Assembly (NCBI RefSeq): GCF_009905725.1
Contig: NZ_JAAAKV010000010.1
Coordinates: 160,938-224,937, forward strand
Source: Emticicia sp. CRIBPO
GTDB lineage: Bacteria; Bacteroidota; Bacteroidia; Cytophagales; Spirosomataceae
Length of the DNA stretch: 64,000 bases
Reading direction: 5' to 3'
The number at the start of each line of letters is the position of its first letter. Within the stretch, counting starts at the first letter, position 1. A program made the position numbers and the translations under genes. The notes under the pieces were generated by a model. The model saw only the letters and a program-made list of their open reading frames with translations, ran no database searches and was not told the DNA's origin. Positions 54,373 through 63,525 of this stretch are shown piece by piece.

Positions 54373-56760
54373 TCAGTCTGTCTCAAAATTAAACATATTC
54401 CCTCCGTCTTCTTTCTTCTTCAACCCGAAATTATAACGCAGGTTCAAAGTAAATCTCCGTGTGTCTGCTCTTCTTGAACCAACGGCTGAAATGCTTCCCT
54501 GGTTGATCGTGAAATCGTTTTTGTTGGTATAGAAAATGTCATTCATAGAGGCTGTTATCATCAGTTTTTTGCTGAGGAACTGCCTGTTGACGCTCAGGTT
54601 CAGGTTGCCGAAATTGCTGAGTTCATAAAACTGCAGCTGCCCCTTCATCCGGAAGAAGCCGTTTAATGAAATGGTAGAGAGCTTGTCTATTTTGAATTGC
54701 TGGAAGGTAAAGAACGACCAGCTGCCCCGCTTGAACTTCAGCGGACTGTTTTCGTAAAGACCGTTGTAATCATTGAGGTTAAACTGGCTGCCGATTACGA
54801 AGAAGTACTTTTTACCCGGAGGCACAGCTCCTAATAGTCTGAAATAGGTTTCCTGGTTTTTGCCCAGGTTATCGTAAGTTCTGAATGCCACACTCGGATT
54901 CTGAGGGTTCTGGTAAATCACACTCGTGAAAATATCCTGGGTATAATTCCTTCCCAGTGCAAAGATCGGGCGGTCTTCAAAACTGATGTTCATCTCATAG
55001 TTTTGGGTAAACTGAGGTCTTAGTCCCGGATTTCCGGATTCATATAAATACTGATCAATAAACCTCGGGAAAGGGTTCAGGTATTCATACACCGGCCTGG
55101 TGATGGTTCTTCTGGCTACGAGGTAAGCCCGCATTTCATAACTGGCGATTTTACCCAGCTTCCTGCTAAAGTAAACATACGGAAATAAGTCTGTCCTTCT
55201 GAGCTTAAACGAAGTGTTTGCCGGCACGGTCTGGTGTCCGTACATGTTAGTATTCTCCAGGCGTGTCCCTACTTTCAGTATAAACTCCCCGAAGGTCTTG
55301 GAGGCTTGCACATAAGCTGCGTTGATGTTTTCCCTGTAGTTGAACGTGTTGGTCCTGAAAAGGTCCGGTTCTTCCACATCACCGTTAAGCCTGTTGTATT
55401 TGGTTTCACTGTTGAATCGCTGGATGGAAGTTTTTAAACCGGCTTCAATCAAGATCTTCTTCGGCAATTTATATCTCAGGTCGGTTTGTGCCGTGAAAAG
55501 ATTCCGGCCGTTGTCCCAGTTACCGTTTCCGGCCAGGCCCGTTGCTGCCGGGATTTTAAAGATCGTTTCATAGTCCTGGTTGCCTTTGTTCAGAAAGTAA
55601 TTATAAGACACGTCCGTTGTGATCTCAGAACCGAGGCTGTCGATTTTGTATTTGGTCGAGAAACCCTGGGTAATGCCATAGGCATCTGTATTGTTGCCCA
55701 CTTTGTTGAGGTTTTCACTGACGGGCGACGGATTGTTCAGTTTGGTGATGATGCTGGTGTTGGAAGCATTCGACTCTCCTGCATTCAGGTTGAAACGGCC
55801 GTCATAATTGATGTCCCATTTTTTGTTTAGCTCGTAATTCAGGCCAAGACCTGCGTAAAAAGATTGTCCGGGAAAAGTCGTCCAGGCTTTCTGACTGATG
55901 AGATTATCCGTCGAAAAACTTCTGTTCGTAATTACTTCCTCAAAGCTGTTCCGGCGGCTGTAGTTCAGGTTCAGGAATGAGTTTCTCCTGCCTTCGTTAT
56001 TGTTGAGGTTAACGCCCACAAACTGGTTGCCGTATCTTCCCTGGCTCATACCGGCGTTCAGACTTCCGGTCCGGCCTATTTTCACTCCTTTTTTCAGGAT
56101 AATATTGACTACACCGCCGCCGCCACTGGCGTCATATTTGGCTGAAGGCGTCCTCATGATCTCGATCCTGTCGATGCTGCCCGGAGGCAGGCTTTTCAGG
56201 ATGGAAGCAATGTCGGCCGCACTCATTTTCTGTTCACGGCCATTGATATAGATAGAAGCTGGCGAAGAATTGCTCAGGTAAACATTGCCTTCCTGGTCGA
56301 CAAACAAGCCCGGTGTCTTCTCCAGTATCTCCAGGGCACTGGTACTCGTGCTGGCTATCGGTTCCGGATCGACAATCGTTTTATCGTCTTCCTGTTTCAT
56401 GAACGGCTTCTTCGCCGTAACGGTCACCGCCTGCAAAAGCAGGTTGTCTTCCTCCAGGATGAAGGATACAGAAAGATTCTTATCTGTCACATTCAGACCT
56501 TTTGTCTGGGTTTTAAAGCCCACAGAGCTGGCCGATATGGTATACTGTGCATTGCCGGGAAGGTTGATTTTTAAGATACCCAGGGTGTCGGTAGTACCAT
56601 AGAAAACCCTGGCCGAGTCAGCCCTGTTCGTGATCTTCAGGGTAGTCCCGAATACCGGGGCCCCTGATTTCTCAGAAGTTTTGATTTGAATAAGGGGATT
56701 TTGAGCTTCAGCCATAAATCCGCAAAGAAACAACAGGGAAACGAGTAGTAATCTGGGCAT
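54373..56760 (-). CDS. TonB-dependent receptor-like outer-membrane beta-barrel protein
   Basis: The 795-residue protein has a signal peptide (LLLVSLLFLCGFMAEAQ), an N-terminal carboxypeptidase-like domain (about residues 20-105), a plug-like region (LEILEKTPGLFVDQEGNVYLSNSSPASIYINGREQKMSAADIASILKSLPPGSIDRIEIMRTPSAKYDASGGGGVVNIILKK) and a large barrel ending FTLNLRYNFGL then a short tail. This matches the OMP_b-brl_3 type receptors common in Bacteroidota. Substrate is not evident and no SusD gene is near. Confidence 0.88.
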   Translation of the reverse strand: MPRLLLVSLLFLCGFMAEAQNPLIQIKTSEKSGAPVFGTTLKITNRADSARVFYGTTDTLGILKINLPGNAQYTISASSVGFKTQTKGLNVTDKNLSVSFILEEDNLLLQAVTVTAKKPFMKQEDDKTIVDPEPIASTSTSALEILEKTPGLFVDQEGNVYLSNSSPASIYINGREQKMSAADIASILKSLPPGSIDRIEIMRTPSAKYDASGGGGVVNIILKKGVKIGRTGSLNAGMSQGRYGNQFVGVNLNNNEGRRNSFLNLNYSRRNSFEEVITNRSFSTDNLISQKAWTTFPGQSFYAGLGLNYELNKKWDINYDGRFNLNAGESNASNTSIITKLNNPSPVSENLNKVGNNTDAYGITQGFSTKYKIDSLGSEITTDVSYNYFLNKGNQDYETIFKIPAATGLAGNGNWDNGRNLFTAQTDLRYKLPKKILIEAGLKTSIQRFNSETKYNRLNGDVEEPDLFRTNTFNYRENINAAYVQASKTFGEFILKVGTRLENTNMYGHQTVPANTSFKLRRTDLFPYVYFSRKLGKIASYEMRAYLVARRTITRPVYEYLNPFPRFIDQYLYESGNPGLRPQFTQNYEMNISFEDRPIFALGRNYTQDIFTSVIYQNPQNPSVAFRTYDNLGKNQETYFRLLGAVPPGKKYFFVIGSQFNLNDYNGLYENSPLKFKRGSWSFFTFQQFKIDKLSTISLNGFFRMKGQLQFYELSNFGNLNLSVNRQFLSKKLMITASMNDIFYTNKNDFTINQGSISAVGSRRADTRRFTLNLRYNFGLKKKEDGGNMFNFETD

Positions 56761-56791
56761 TAAATAGATTTCGGTATAAGTAAAAGCAATA

Positions 56792-56823
56792 CAAAATTAC
56801 GTGATTTTCAGCCTGTAAATCAA
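56792..56823 (-). promoter_or_regulatory. Promoter of the outer-membrane receptor gene
   Basis: On the reverse strand TTG (56821-56823), a 21-base spacer and TAATTTTG (56792-56799) fit the Bacteroidota promoter, with a slightly long spacer. Confidence 0.55.
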
Positions 56824-56884
56824 ATAAATAAGGTTGAATGGCTGAATCAGGGTACAAAAAGTGTCTTTGAGAAGACTTTAAATG

Positions 56885-56911
56885 CAAAAAGCCCCGGTCT
56901 GAGGCTTTTTG
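56885..56911 (-). terminator. Intrinsic terminator of argG
   Basis: A 9-bp perfect stem (CAAAAAGCC with GGCTTTTTG) flanked by a T-run on the reverse strand lies 26 bases beyond the argG stop codon. Confidence 0.85.
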
Positions 56912-56936
56912 TATGATTTATGACAAGAGCTGAGAC

Positions 56937-58136
56937 TTATTTTTTCTCGGCCAGTTCTTTTACTTTTTCGTAGATCATCACCTGGTTGGAAGCGATTTTC
57001 GAGAAACCTCTCACATCGTCACCACTCCATGCATTGTTCATTTCGCCGTAGCTGCCGAACACAGGAGACATCAGGTCATAATCAGATTTTATACCCAGCA
57101 ACTGGAAGTTGTAAGGAGCCAGTTTCACCCTTACTTCACCCGTCACGTGCGACTGCGAGCTTTCAAGGAACTGCTCAATGTCTCTCAGAACCGGTTCGTT
57201 AAACTGTCCTTCGTGCAACAGCATACCATACCATTCCGAAAGGTTTTGTTTCCAGTATTGCTGCCATTTGGTCAGTACATGTTTTTCCAGCAAGTGGTGG
57301 GCTTTGATGATGATCAGCGGAGCAGCTGCTTCAAAACCTACACGGCCTTTGATACCGATGATGGTGTCACCCACGTGTATGTCACGGCCGATACCGAACG
57401 GAGACGCCAGGTCATGCAGTCTTCTGATGGCATCTACCGGGTTTTTGAAACGTTTGCCGTTTACGCCTTTCAGCTCACCTTTGGTAAATTGAAGGGTGAT
57501 TTCCGTGCTTTTCTTTTTAGTCACTTGAGTAGGGTATGCCGACTCCGGAAGTGAATCCCATGAGTTAAGCGTTTCTTTTCCGCCTACAGAAGTACCCCAG
57601 AGTCCCTGGTTGATCGAATAAGTTGATTTGCTCCATTCCCTCACCACACCTTTGGCTTTCAGGAATTCGATTTCCGCTTCTCTTGATAATTTCAGGTCAC
57701 GGATAGGGGTGATGATCTCAGCATCAGGCACGATGATCCTGAAAGCCATGTCGAATCTCACCTGGTCGTTTCCGGCACCTGTACTGCCATGGGCAATGGC
57801 CTTGGCATCAATGCTTTTGGCGTATTCTGCCACCGCTACAGCCTGGAATATCCTTTCAGCACTTACCGAAAGCGGGTAAGTATTGTTTTTCAGGATGTTG
57901 CCATACACCAGGAAGCGGATACATTCCTTATAATATTTATCAGCGACACGGGCCGTGTAATGAGATTTTACACCCAGTTCAATGGCCTTACGCTCAATAT
58001 CTTCTATTTCTTCATTGGTAAAACCGCCGGTATCCACCAGCACAGAATGCACCTCCATTCCTTTTTCTTCGGCCAGGTATTTAACACAAAAAGAAGTGTC
58101 CAAACCACCGCTGAAAGCCAAAACAACTTTTTTCAT
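56937..58136 (-). CDS. argG: Argininosuccinate synthase
   Basis: The 399-residue enzyme has the N-type ATP-binding loop AFSGGLDTS at residues 7-15, then YLAEEKGMEVHSVLVDTG, and GSTGAGNDQVRFDMAF, which carries the citrulline/aspartate-binding loop. It couples citrulline and aspartate with ATP to argininosuccinate. In other Bacteroidota it sits in a longer arg operon; here it is alone, with its own promoter and terminator. No Arg-rich leader is found in its 5' region, unlike the acetyltransferase at 3703. Confidence 0.96.
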   Translation of the reverse strand: MKKVVLAFSGGLDTSFCVKYLAEEKGMEVHSVLVDTGGFTNEEIEDIERKAIELGVKSHYTARVADKYYKECIRFLVYGNILKNNTYPLSVSAERIFQAVAVAEYAKSIDAKAIAHGSTGAGNDQVRFDMAFRIIVPDAEIITPIRDLKLSREAEIEFLKAKGVVREWSKSTYSINQGLWGTSVGGKETLNSWDSLPESAYPTQVTKKKSTEITLQFTKGELKGVNGKRFKNPVDAIRRLHDLASPFGIGRDIHVGDTIIGIKGRVGFEAAAPLIIIKAHHLLEKHVLTKWQQYWKQNLSEWYGMLLHEGQFNEPVLRDIEQFLESSQSHVTGEVRVKLAPYNFQLLGIKSDYDLMSPVFGSYGEMNNAWSGDDVRGFSKIASNQVMIYEKVKELAEKK

Positions 58137-58197
58137 ATCTTTATATTTCTTTCTTCAGGCTTCTGACCTTCAGAATTTTGAGTTTAAAATCAGGGTG

Positions 58198-58205
58198 CAA
58201 AAATA
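58198..58205 (-). promoter_or_regulatory. -7 element of argG
   Basis: TATTTTTG on the reverse strand, about 60 bases before the argG ATG, giving a leader of about 55 bases. No clear TTG lies at the usual distance. Confidence 0.5.
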
Positions 58206-58424
58206 GGACTTCCCGACGATAAATTGATGATCCGCTTTAAAATAATTGTGATTTTTGGGGAAGGGGGGACTCAGGCAGGAGAAGTGCGGCTTGTTCATCT
58301 GAAAATGGAATCATGGTCAGAAACTGTTAACAACAAACCTGTTGTCAGCGGTTTAATAAACAGGTCCGAATCCCGCATCTGTTAAAATTTCACCCTCACC
58401 CCATCATCCTATCTCTTTTTGTTC

Positions 58425-58432
58425 TACCTTTG
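58425..58432 (+). promoter_or_regulatory. -7 element of the B12-riboswitch transcript
   Basis: TACCTTTG fits TAnnTTTG and lies directly before the riboswitch, so transcription would begin close to 58439. Confidence 0.6.
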
Positions 58433-58440
58433 TCGCAGTT

Positions 58441-58640
58441 ATGGGTGTCAACAAGCAGCTTCCGGCTGATGAAATGACTTAATAGGGAATCATGTGTGAA
58501 ACATGAGCTGTCCCCGCAACTGTAAGGTTCTTTTTCGGATATTAACGAAAAGACGCTTTTCTTCGAAACCACTGGCTCTGCCGGGAAGGTAAAAAGCGAT
58601 GAACCGAGCCAGGAGACCTGCCCGCAATTATTCTTGTTTG
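58441..58640 (+). promoter_or_regulatory. Cobalamin riboswitch
   Basis: The elements of the cobalamin riboswitch appear in order: the 5' purine-rich part with GGGAATCATGTGTGAAACATG, CTGTCCCCGCAACTGTAA, and the B12 box GCCAGGAGACCTGCC (about 58608-58622). Distance to the BtuB-like ATG is about 60 bases. When cobalamin is bound, this element shuts off expression; here it controls the receptor and surface protein behind it. Confidence 0.95.
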
Positions 58641-58702
58641 TGCTTTACGGTGGATGAAAGCAAATGAGCGATTGCCTTTTTTGATTATTTTTTCGACACG
58701 AA

Positions 58703-60688
58703 ATGTTAAAATCACTTCCAAAATTACTTTTGGCAGGTATTTGTCTGCTTTCAGTCAGAGCTGTGGCCGCTGAAAAGTATGACTCAACGGTTGCTTTTAC
58801 CCTTTCGGTTGGTAGCGATACACTTAATCCGGAGAAAGTCAGGCAGTTAGAGGAGGTCAGGGTTCATGGGTTTTCGCCCGACCGTTTTATGGTGGGGCTT
58901 AAGGTGCAAAGGATTGACTCCGCACTTTTGTCGGCCTACCAGTTTCAGACTTTAGCAGATTTTTTGCAATACCAATCGCCCGTCGCTTTTAAAAGCTATG
59001 GCAGCGGGCAGCTCGCTTCGATTGCTTTCCGGGGTACTTCGGCCAGCCACACAGCAGTGTTGTGGAACGGCATCAATATCAACAGTCCTACGGTAGGACA
59101 AACTGATTTTTCAACCATTCCTTTACTGGGTTTTGATAAAATGGCCATCCAGTACGGTTCGGCGGCCAGTTGTGTGGGTACAGACGCGGTCGGCGGAAGC
59201 CTTCTGCTGCATTCAGAGCCGGACTGGAAACAACATGGGCTCAATTTTACTGCCGGCATTCAATACGGAAGTTTTGACAATTATAACGGAAGGGTGGGCC
59301 TGAGGTTTGTCAGGAATACCCAAAAAGGGATACAATTGTCGGGCAAAACCCTGCTGTATGGCAGCCGGTTCAATAATCATTTCAAAGAAACAGAGCGGTC
59401 GAACGGGAAACAGACCTATCCCATGGAGCCTTCTGAAACCAGGCAGATGGGTTTGGTGCAGGACCTTTACCTGAAACAGAAAAATGGGGATTATGTGTCG
59501 TTTCATCTCTGGCTGACGGACAACAACCTGACTATACAACCGGATGTCATCCAGTTTTTGGAACGCACCCAGACGTCTGCCTCACGATTCCTGCTGAATT
59601 ACCAGTGGGGAAACACCAATTTCAAGACCGCCTTTGTAAGAGACATTATAGATTATGGAAAAGCTGATTTTTTGACGCCCAGTCATTCGCAGACTGACCG
59701 CTACATCGCCAGGGCCGAGCATGAACTCTTGTTTAAAAAGACATTTGTTCCCGGACAAACCAACCTCAAGATCGGAGGAGAATTTGTCCATTATGTGGCC
59801 CTGGTAGATGGATACAGTATCAATGCGATTGAAGAAAACAGGGGGGATGCCTTTGTCCTACTGAGGCAAACTTTCTCAAGCCGCCTAACTGCTTCCATTA
59901 ATCTGAGACAGGCCCTTTCATCCAAATATAAAGTGCCTTTCACCCCCTCTTTCGGGTTTGAATACCTGGTGATTTCAAAGACCGATAAAAAACTGAAATG
60001 GAGTGGAAACATTGCCAGGAGCTACCGTCTGCCTACCCTGAATGAGCGATACTGGGCAGTGCTGGGTAATCCTGACATCCGTCCGGAAAATGGCTTCAAT
60101 AAAGAACTCGGTCTGAACCTGGAGCAAAACCTTTCGGAAAAACTAAGCGGAAACCTGGGGGTGAATGCTTACCATAATTTAATTGATGACTGGACTTACT
60201 GGAATCCGGACAAGGGCTACCGGGTCGAAAACCTGCAGCAGGTACTGGCGAAAGGGGCGGAGTTCTCGCTTGGGATCAAATATCAGCACGGTCATTTAAG
60301 CTCAGGCTTAACGTCGCAATATGCTTATAATCACACCTCACAGCAACGGGTTTATGATGCTTATGCGGTGGATATCGTAGGTAAGCAACTGATTTATGTT
60401 CCCCTTCATACTTTGACCAACAACGCTTTTGTCAGGTGGAAAAACTGGTTTCTGAATGTGCAGGGACTGTATTATTCAGAGCGGTACATCACTTTTGACC
60501 ATTCGGGCAGGCCTTTTCCGCCCTATTTTTTACTGAATACACTTTTGAGCACCTCCCTGAAACTAGGGAAAGTGCAGGGGCAGGTCAATCTACAGGCCAA
60601 TAACCTGACGGATACGGTTTATCCGTCGGTCAAGAAAAACGCCATGCCCGGCCGGAATTTCAACATCGGATTAGTTCTTAATTTTTAA
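58703..60688 (+). CDS. BtuB-like TonB-dependent cobalamin receptor
   Basis: The 661-residue protein has a signal peptide (LLLAGICLLSVRAVA), a plug domain (LADFLQYQSPVAFKSYGSGQLASIAFRGTSASHTAVLWNGININSPTVGQTDFS) and a barrel ending NFNIGLVLNF. The cobalamin riboswitch upstream identifies the probable ligand as a corrinoid. It is 16 bases before the surface-propeller gene, forming one operon. It is an outer-membrane receptor that works with the inner-membrane TonB complex, not seen here. Confidence 0.9.
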   Translation: MLKSLPKLLLAGICLLSVRAVAAEKYDSTVAFTLSVGSDTLNPEKVRQLEEVRVHGFSPDRFMVGLKVQRIDSALLSAYQFQTLADFLQYQSPVAFKSYGSGQLASIAFRGTSASHTAVLWNGININSPTVGQTDFSTIPLLGFDKMAIQYGSAASCVGTDAVGGSLLLHSEPDWKQHGLNFTAGIQYGSFDNYNGRVGLRFVRNTQKGIQLSGKTLLYGSRFNNHFKETERSNGKQTYPMEPSETRQMGLVQDLYLKQKNGDYVSFHLWLTDNNLTIQPDVIQFLERTQTSASRFLLNYQWGNTNFKTAFVRDIIDYGKADFLTPSHSQTDRYIARAEHELLFKKTFVPGQTNLKIGGEFVHYVALVDGYSINAIEENRGDAFVLLRQTFSSRLTASINLRQALSSKYKVPFTPSFGFEYLVISKTDKKLKWSGNIARSYRLPTLNERYWAVLGNPDIRPENGFNKELGLNLEQNLSEKLSGNLGVNAYHNLIDDWTYWNPDKGYRVENLQQVLAKGAEFSLGIKYQHGHLSSGLTSQYAYNHTSQQRVYDAYAVDIVGKQLIYVPLHTLTNNAFVRWKNWFLNVQGLYYSERYITFDHSGRPFPPYFLLNTLLSTSLKLGKVQGQVNLQANNLTDTVYPSVKKNAMPGRNFNIGLVLNF

Positions 60689-60704
60689 TATAACTTATAT
60701 CACA

Positions 60705-61805
60705 ATGTATTTCAAATCGCCTTTTTTTAAATTCCTTACACTCGGAGCTTTGGTTCTTGTCCTGAACTCATGTTCTGATGACACTACAGAGCCTGTTCCG
60801 TCTCAGCCTTTCGATAAAGGGTTGTTTATCATCAATGCAGGTAACTTCGGAGACAATAACGGCAGCATTACTTTTTTTGAGCCGACATTAAAAATGATCA
60901 GTTATGATATTTTCCAGACTCAGAACACCCGTTCACTGGCTGGTGGAGCAAGGGATTACGTGGAAGTGGATGGCAAAGGCCTGATTCCGGTAGATAACAT
61001 GACGCCTGGTAAAGACCTGGTTGAGATCGTGACTGCCGGTACTTTCAAATCTGTGGGTACTATTCCATCTACTGAGGTGGAGAACCCGAGATATGTTGCC
61101 AAGGCAGGTGCCAACAAAGCCTATGTGTCTTGCTGGGATACCTTTAATGAAGACTATTCTTACAAACCTGGTTACCTGGTCGTTGTTGACCTTGTGACCA
61201 ACAAAGTGACCAAAAAGATTGTCGTCGAAAAAGGAGCAGAAAAACTGCTGGTAAGCGGCAGCGAGGTGATCGTCGGAAGCGTGGGTGGTGACAAAACCAT
61301 TACTTTTATCAATACCCAGACAGATGCTCCGGCCAGGTCGGTGGAGGTAGGAATAAATCCTGATCTGATCGGGATTGATGCCAACGGAAAATTGTGGTTG
61401 TATGCCGGAGGAGAACTGGTTAAGTTCAACCTTTCTTCCAAGACCGTCGAAAGCCGTATCAAAATTGTTTCTCCGGTGGCAGGTAAATCAGCGGGGAATT
61501 TTGCCATGAGCAAAGATAAACAGACGGTGTTTTATGTGAACTCATTTTATGATCCGGCAGATGGCTATAAGCTGAAAGGAGAGACTTACAGCTTTGGTGT
61601 GAATGATGCCACTGTTCTGGCTATCAAGCCATTCATCAACAGGTTGTTTACAGGTTTGGGTGTGGATCCGTCAACCGGAATTCTTTATGCCGGATTTACG
61701 CCGTCTTACAAACAGGCCGGATATGTGATCAGATACCAGCCAAACGGAACGCTGATAGATTCACTGAAAGCGGAAATCGCTCCAAGCGGATTTTTCTTTA
61801 AGTAA
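60705..61805 (+). CDS. BtuG-like surface lipoprotein with beta-propeller
   Basis: The 366-residue protein has a lipobox ending at Cys23 followed by SDD (the acidic surface-export signal), and repeated strands (GLFIINAGNFGDNNGSITFFEPTLKM, GYLVVVDLVTNKVTKKIVV, VGINPDLIGIDANGKLWLYAG) of a YncE/DUF5074-type beta-propeller. It shares an operon with the BtuB-like receptor behind the B12 riboswitch. Bacteroides BtuG is a surface propeller that captures cobalamin for BtuB, so this is probably the same function, though the sequence link to BtuG was not tested. Confidence 0.8.
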   Translation: MYFKSPFFKFLTLGALVLVLNSCSDDTTEPVPSQPFDKGLFIINAGNFGDNNGSITFFEPTLKMISYDIFQTQNTRSLAGGARDYVEVDGKGLIPVDNMTPGKDLVEIVTAGTFKSVGTIPSTEVENPRYVAKAGANKAYVSCWDTFNEDYSYKPGYLVVVDLVTNKVTKKIVVEKGAEKLLVSGSEVIVGSVGGDKTITFINTQTDAPARSVEVGINPDLIGIDANGKLWLYAGGELVKFNLSSKTVESRIKIVSPVAGKSAGNFAMSKDKQTVFYVNSFYDPADGYKLKGETYSFGVNDATVLAIKPFINRLFTGLGVDPSTGILYAGFTPSYKQAGYVIRYQPNGTLIDSLKAEIAPSGFFFK

Positions 61806-61835
61806 GCTTGTCTGAAGATATAGCAGGGACGTTTG

Positions 61836-61879
61836 AATATAGTGTAGAGGCGTTGCATGCAACGCCTCTACACTATATT
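61836..61879. repeat. Perfect 44-bp palindrome
   Basis: The two 22-base arms (61836-61857 and 61858-61879) are exact inverse copies with no loop, centre TGCATGCA. It lies 31 bases beyond the BtuG-like stop. The form (flanks around TGTAGAGGCG) resembles short palindromic repeats scattered in some bacterial genomes. It could also act as a terminator or a mobile miniature element; no T-run follows. Confidence 0.9.
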
Positions 61880-61976
61880 ACTCATATGAAACGAATGCGG
61901 ACCCCGCCGGATTTTTTAGAAATAAGTGCACTGATGATCGTTTTATTTTGCAATTTTAAGGTTAAAGAATGTTCTC

Positions 61977-62183
61977 ATGAAACATGCCCCGGAAGAATGC
62001 CCCAGATGCGGAGAGGTTTTTACCTGCAAAGTAAATTCAGTGACCAGGTGTGACTGTCAGAAGGTATTCCTGACCAAAAAAGAGACTGAATATATCCGCC
62101 TCCTTTCCATTATGCAATATGAGGGCGGATGCCTTTGTAACCGCTGCCTTGAGGAGCTTAAAAAGGAATCGGAGACTGCCTGA
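61977..62183 (+). CDS. Cysteine-rich CWC-type protein
   Basis: The 68-residue protein has paired cysteines: CPRCGEVFTCK, then CDCQKVFL, then CLCNRCLEEL. This spacing is typical of the Cys-rich CWC family of small zinc-binding-like proteins. It is located between the BtuG-like gene and the CobC-like gene. Its role is unknown. Confidence 0.75.
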   Translation: MKHAPEECPRCGEVFTCKVNSVTRCDCQKVFLTKKETEYIRLLSIMQYEGGCLCNRCLEELKKESETA

Positions 62184-62216
62184 TCATTATTTTTTCTGAT
62201 GCCGCGATATTGATCA

Positions 62217-62246
62217 TTGATTTTTCGTCAATTGGTGATACCTTTG
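62217..62246 (+). promoter_or_regulatory. Promoter of the CobC-like gene
   Basis: TTG (62217-62219), a 19-base spacer and TACCTTTG (62239-62246) exactly match the Bacteroidota promoter pattern. Transcription would start about 62253, 31 bases before the ATG at 62284. Confidence 0.75.
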
Positions 62247-62283
62247 GAAGTTGCATTTCTTAATAAAAAAGACGTTCCGGGTT

Positions 62284-62847
62284 ATGGAAATTTTTCTGGT
62301 AAGGCATACTGAAGTGGCCATTGAATCAGGTATATGTTACGGGCAGTCGGAGGTTTACCTCAGGCCGTCTTACTTAACGGATATCAGGAAGGTCACGGAC
62401 AGGCTACCGGATGACTTTGATGCGTTTTACAGCAGCCCGTCTGCCAGGTGTCAGCAACTGGCCTCCAAACTCAATACCACCCAGATCATATTGGATAAAC
62501 GCCTCATGGAGCTGAATTTCGGTGCCTGGGAAATGAAGCGATGGAGTGAGATCCCGGAAGATGAGCTGGGTCCCTGGACAAAAGACTTTGTGAATCATCG
62601 TCCTGCGGGAGGCGAAGGATATTACGCTCTTGAACTACGCATCAGTACTTTTATCAAAGATTTATTAAAATCCGGGCATAAAAAAGTGGTGATCGTTACA
62701 CACGGTGGGCCGATCAGGCATTTTATCAAATATGTTTTGAAAATACCTTCTGAAAACATCTACAAAATTCAGATAGAACCGGGGCAGATTGTGAGGCTGA
62801 AGATCAGCGATGATAAAAGCACGGATACCCTGATCTCTATCTCGTAA
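62284..62847 (+). CDS. Histidine phosphatase, probable alpha-ribazole phosphatase (CobC-like)
   Basis: The 187-residue protein starts MEIFLVRHTEVAIESGICYGQSEV; Arg7-His8 is the phosphatase active-site motif and the YGQSEV portion is typical of CobC-type alpha-ribazole phosphatases. ELNFGAWEMKRWSEIP and VTHGGPIRHF (second His) follow. The reaction removes phosphate from alpha-ribazole 5'-phosphate in cobalamin lower-ligand assembly. A longer frame begins at 62251, but it covers the region just after the promoter, and ATG 62284 fits the family. Location beside a B12 uptake cluster supports the role; general histidine phosphatase remains possible. Confidence 0.82.
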   Translation: MEIFLVRHTEVAIESGICYGQSEVYLRPSYLTDIRKVTDRLPDDFDAFYSSPSARCQQLASKLNTTQIILDKRLMELNFGAWEMKRWSEIPEDELGPWTKDFVNHRPAGGEGYYALELRISTFIKDLLKSGHKKVVIVTHGGPIRHFIKYVLKIPSENIYKIQIEPGQIVRLKISDDKSTDTLISIS

Positions 62848-63000
62848 ATTCTTTCTGCGGGACAGTGCCCGCGTTTTATTCTCTTTTGCTATTTCCCTGG
62901 TTTCAAACGCCGGAAAGTGGCAACATCAGAGCACAAAGCGTCAACTCAGATCTCAATACCTCTAAATCAGTACTTCGTAGATCAGCCGGATATACCTTGA

Positions 63001-63455
63001 GATTATAAATCGGAGCTAGAAGCTCGGGCCGATAGGTTCGGGGAGCATAATTTGGAGCTAAAAGCTCGGGCCGATAGGTTCGGAGATTATAAATCGGAGC
63101 TAAAAGCTCGGGCCGATAGGTTCGGAGATTATAAATCGGAGCTAAAAGCTCGGGCCGATAGGTTCGGGGCGTATAATTTGGAGCTAAAAGCTCGGGCTGA
63201 TAGGTTCGGAGCGTATAACTTGGAGCTAAAAGCTCGGGCCGATAGGTTCGGAGATTATAAATCGGAGCTAAAAGCTCGGGCCGATAGGTTCGGAGATTAT
63301 AAATCGGAGCTAAAAGCTCGGGCCTATAGGTTCGGAGCGTATAACTTGGAGCTAAAAGCTCGGGCTGATAGGTTCGAACAGTATAAGTTGGAGCTAAAAG
63401 CTTGGGCTGATAGGTTTCAACAGTATAAGTTGGAGCTAAAAGCTCGGGCTGATAG
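63001..63455 (+). repeat. 11 tandem copies of a 42-bp unit
   Basis: Eleven copies spaced exactly 42 bases (63001, 63043, 63085 and so on to 63421) contain GAGCTAAAAGCTCGGG, then a CCGATAGGTTCGG core, then a variable 12-base tail (GATTATAAATCG, GCGTATAACTTG or CAGTATAAGTTG). Tails alternate in blocks, showing the array grew by blocks. Each unit contains an inverted repeat (GAGCT around AAA with AGCTC). It is not a CRISPR array because there are no unique spacers. Confidence 0.95.
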
Positions 63456-63525
63456 TGTCAAAGCTATTATTCCGACGTTAATGACCGGAATGGATATTTT
63501 CGAAACTTCATCAGTGATGCTTTAA
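63052..63525 (+). CDS. Open frame across the 42-bp array (doubtful gene)
   Basis: Because the 42-base unit has no stop in this frame, an open frame of 157 residues results, from a TTG at 63052. It encodes 14-residue repeats ELKARADRFGDYKS/AYNL. All units use CTA for Leu and few other codons, unlike the genome's neighbours, and there is no ATG or clear start signal. I judge that it may be a by-product of the repeat rather than a protein gene, though a repeat protein is not excluded. Confidence 0.2.
   Translation: MELKARADRFGDYKSELKARADRFGDYKSELKARADRFGAYNLELKARADRFGAYNLELKARADRFGDYKSELKARADRFGDYKSELKARAYRFGAYNLELKARADRFEQYKLELKAWADRFQQYKLELKARADSVKAIIPTLMTGMDIFETSSVML

Noticed and set aside
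61808..62053. 81-residue frame covering the palindrome
   Set aside because: It runs through a perfect non-coding palindrome and overlaps the better CWC gene in another frame.
63001..63455. CRISPR array
   Set aside because: Repeats are contiguous with no unique spacers, and no cas genes are visible.
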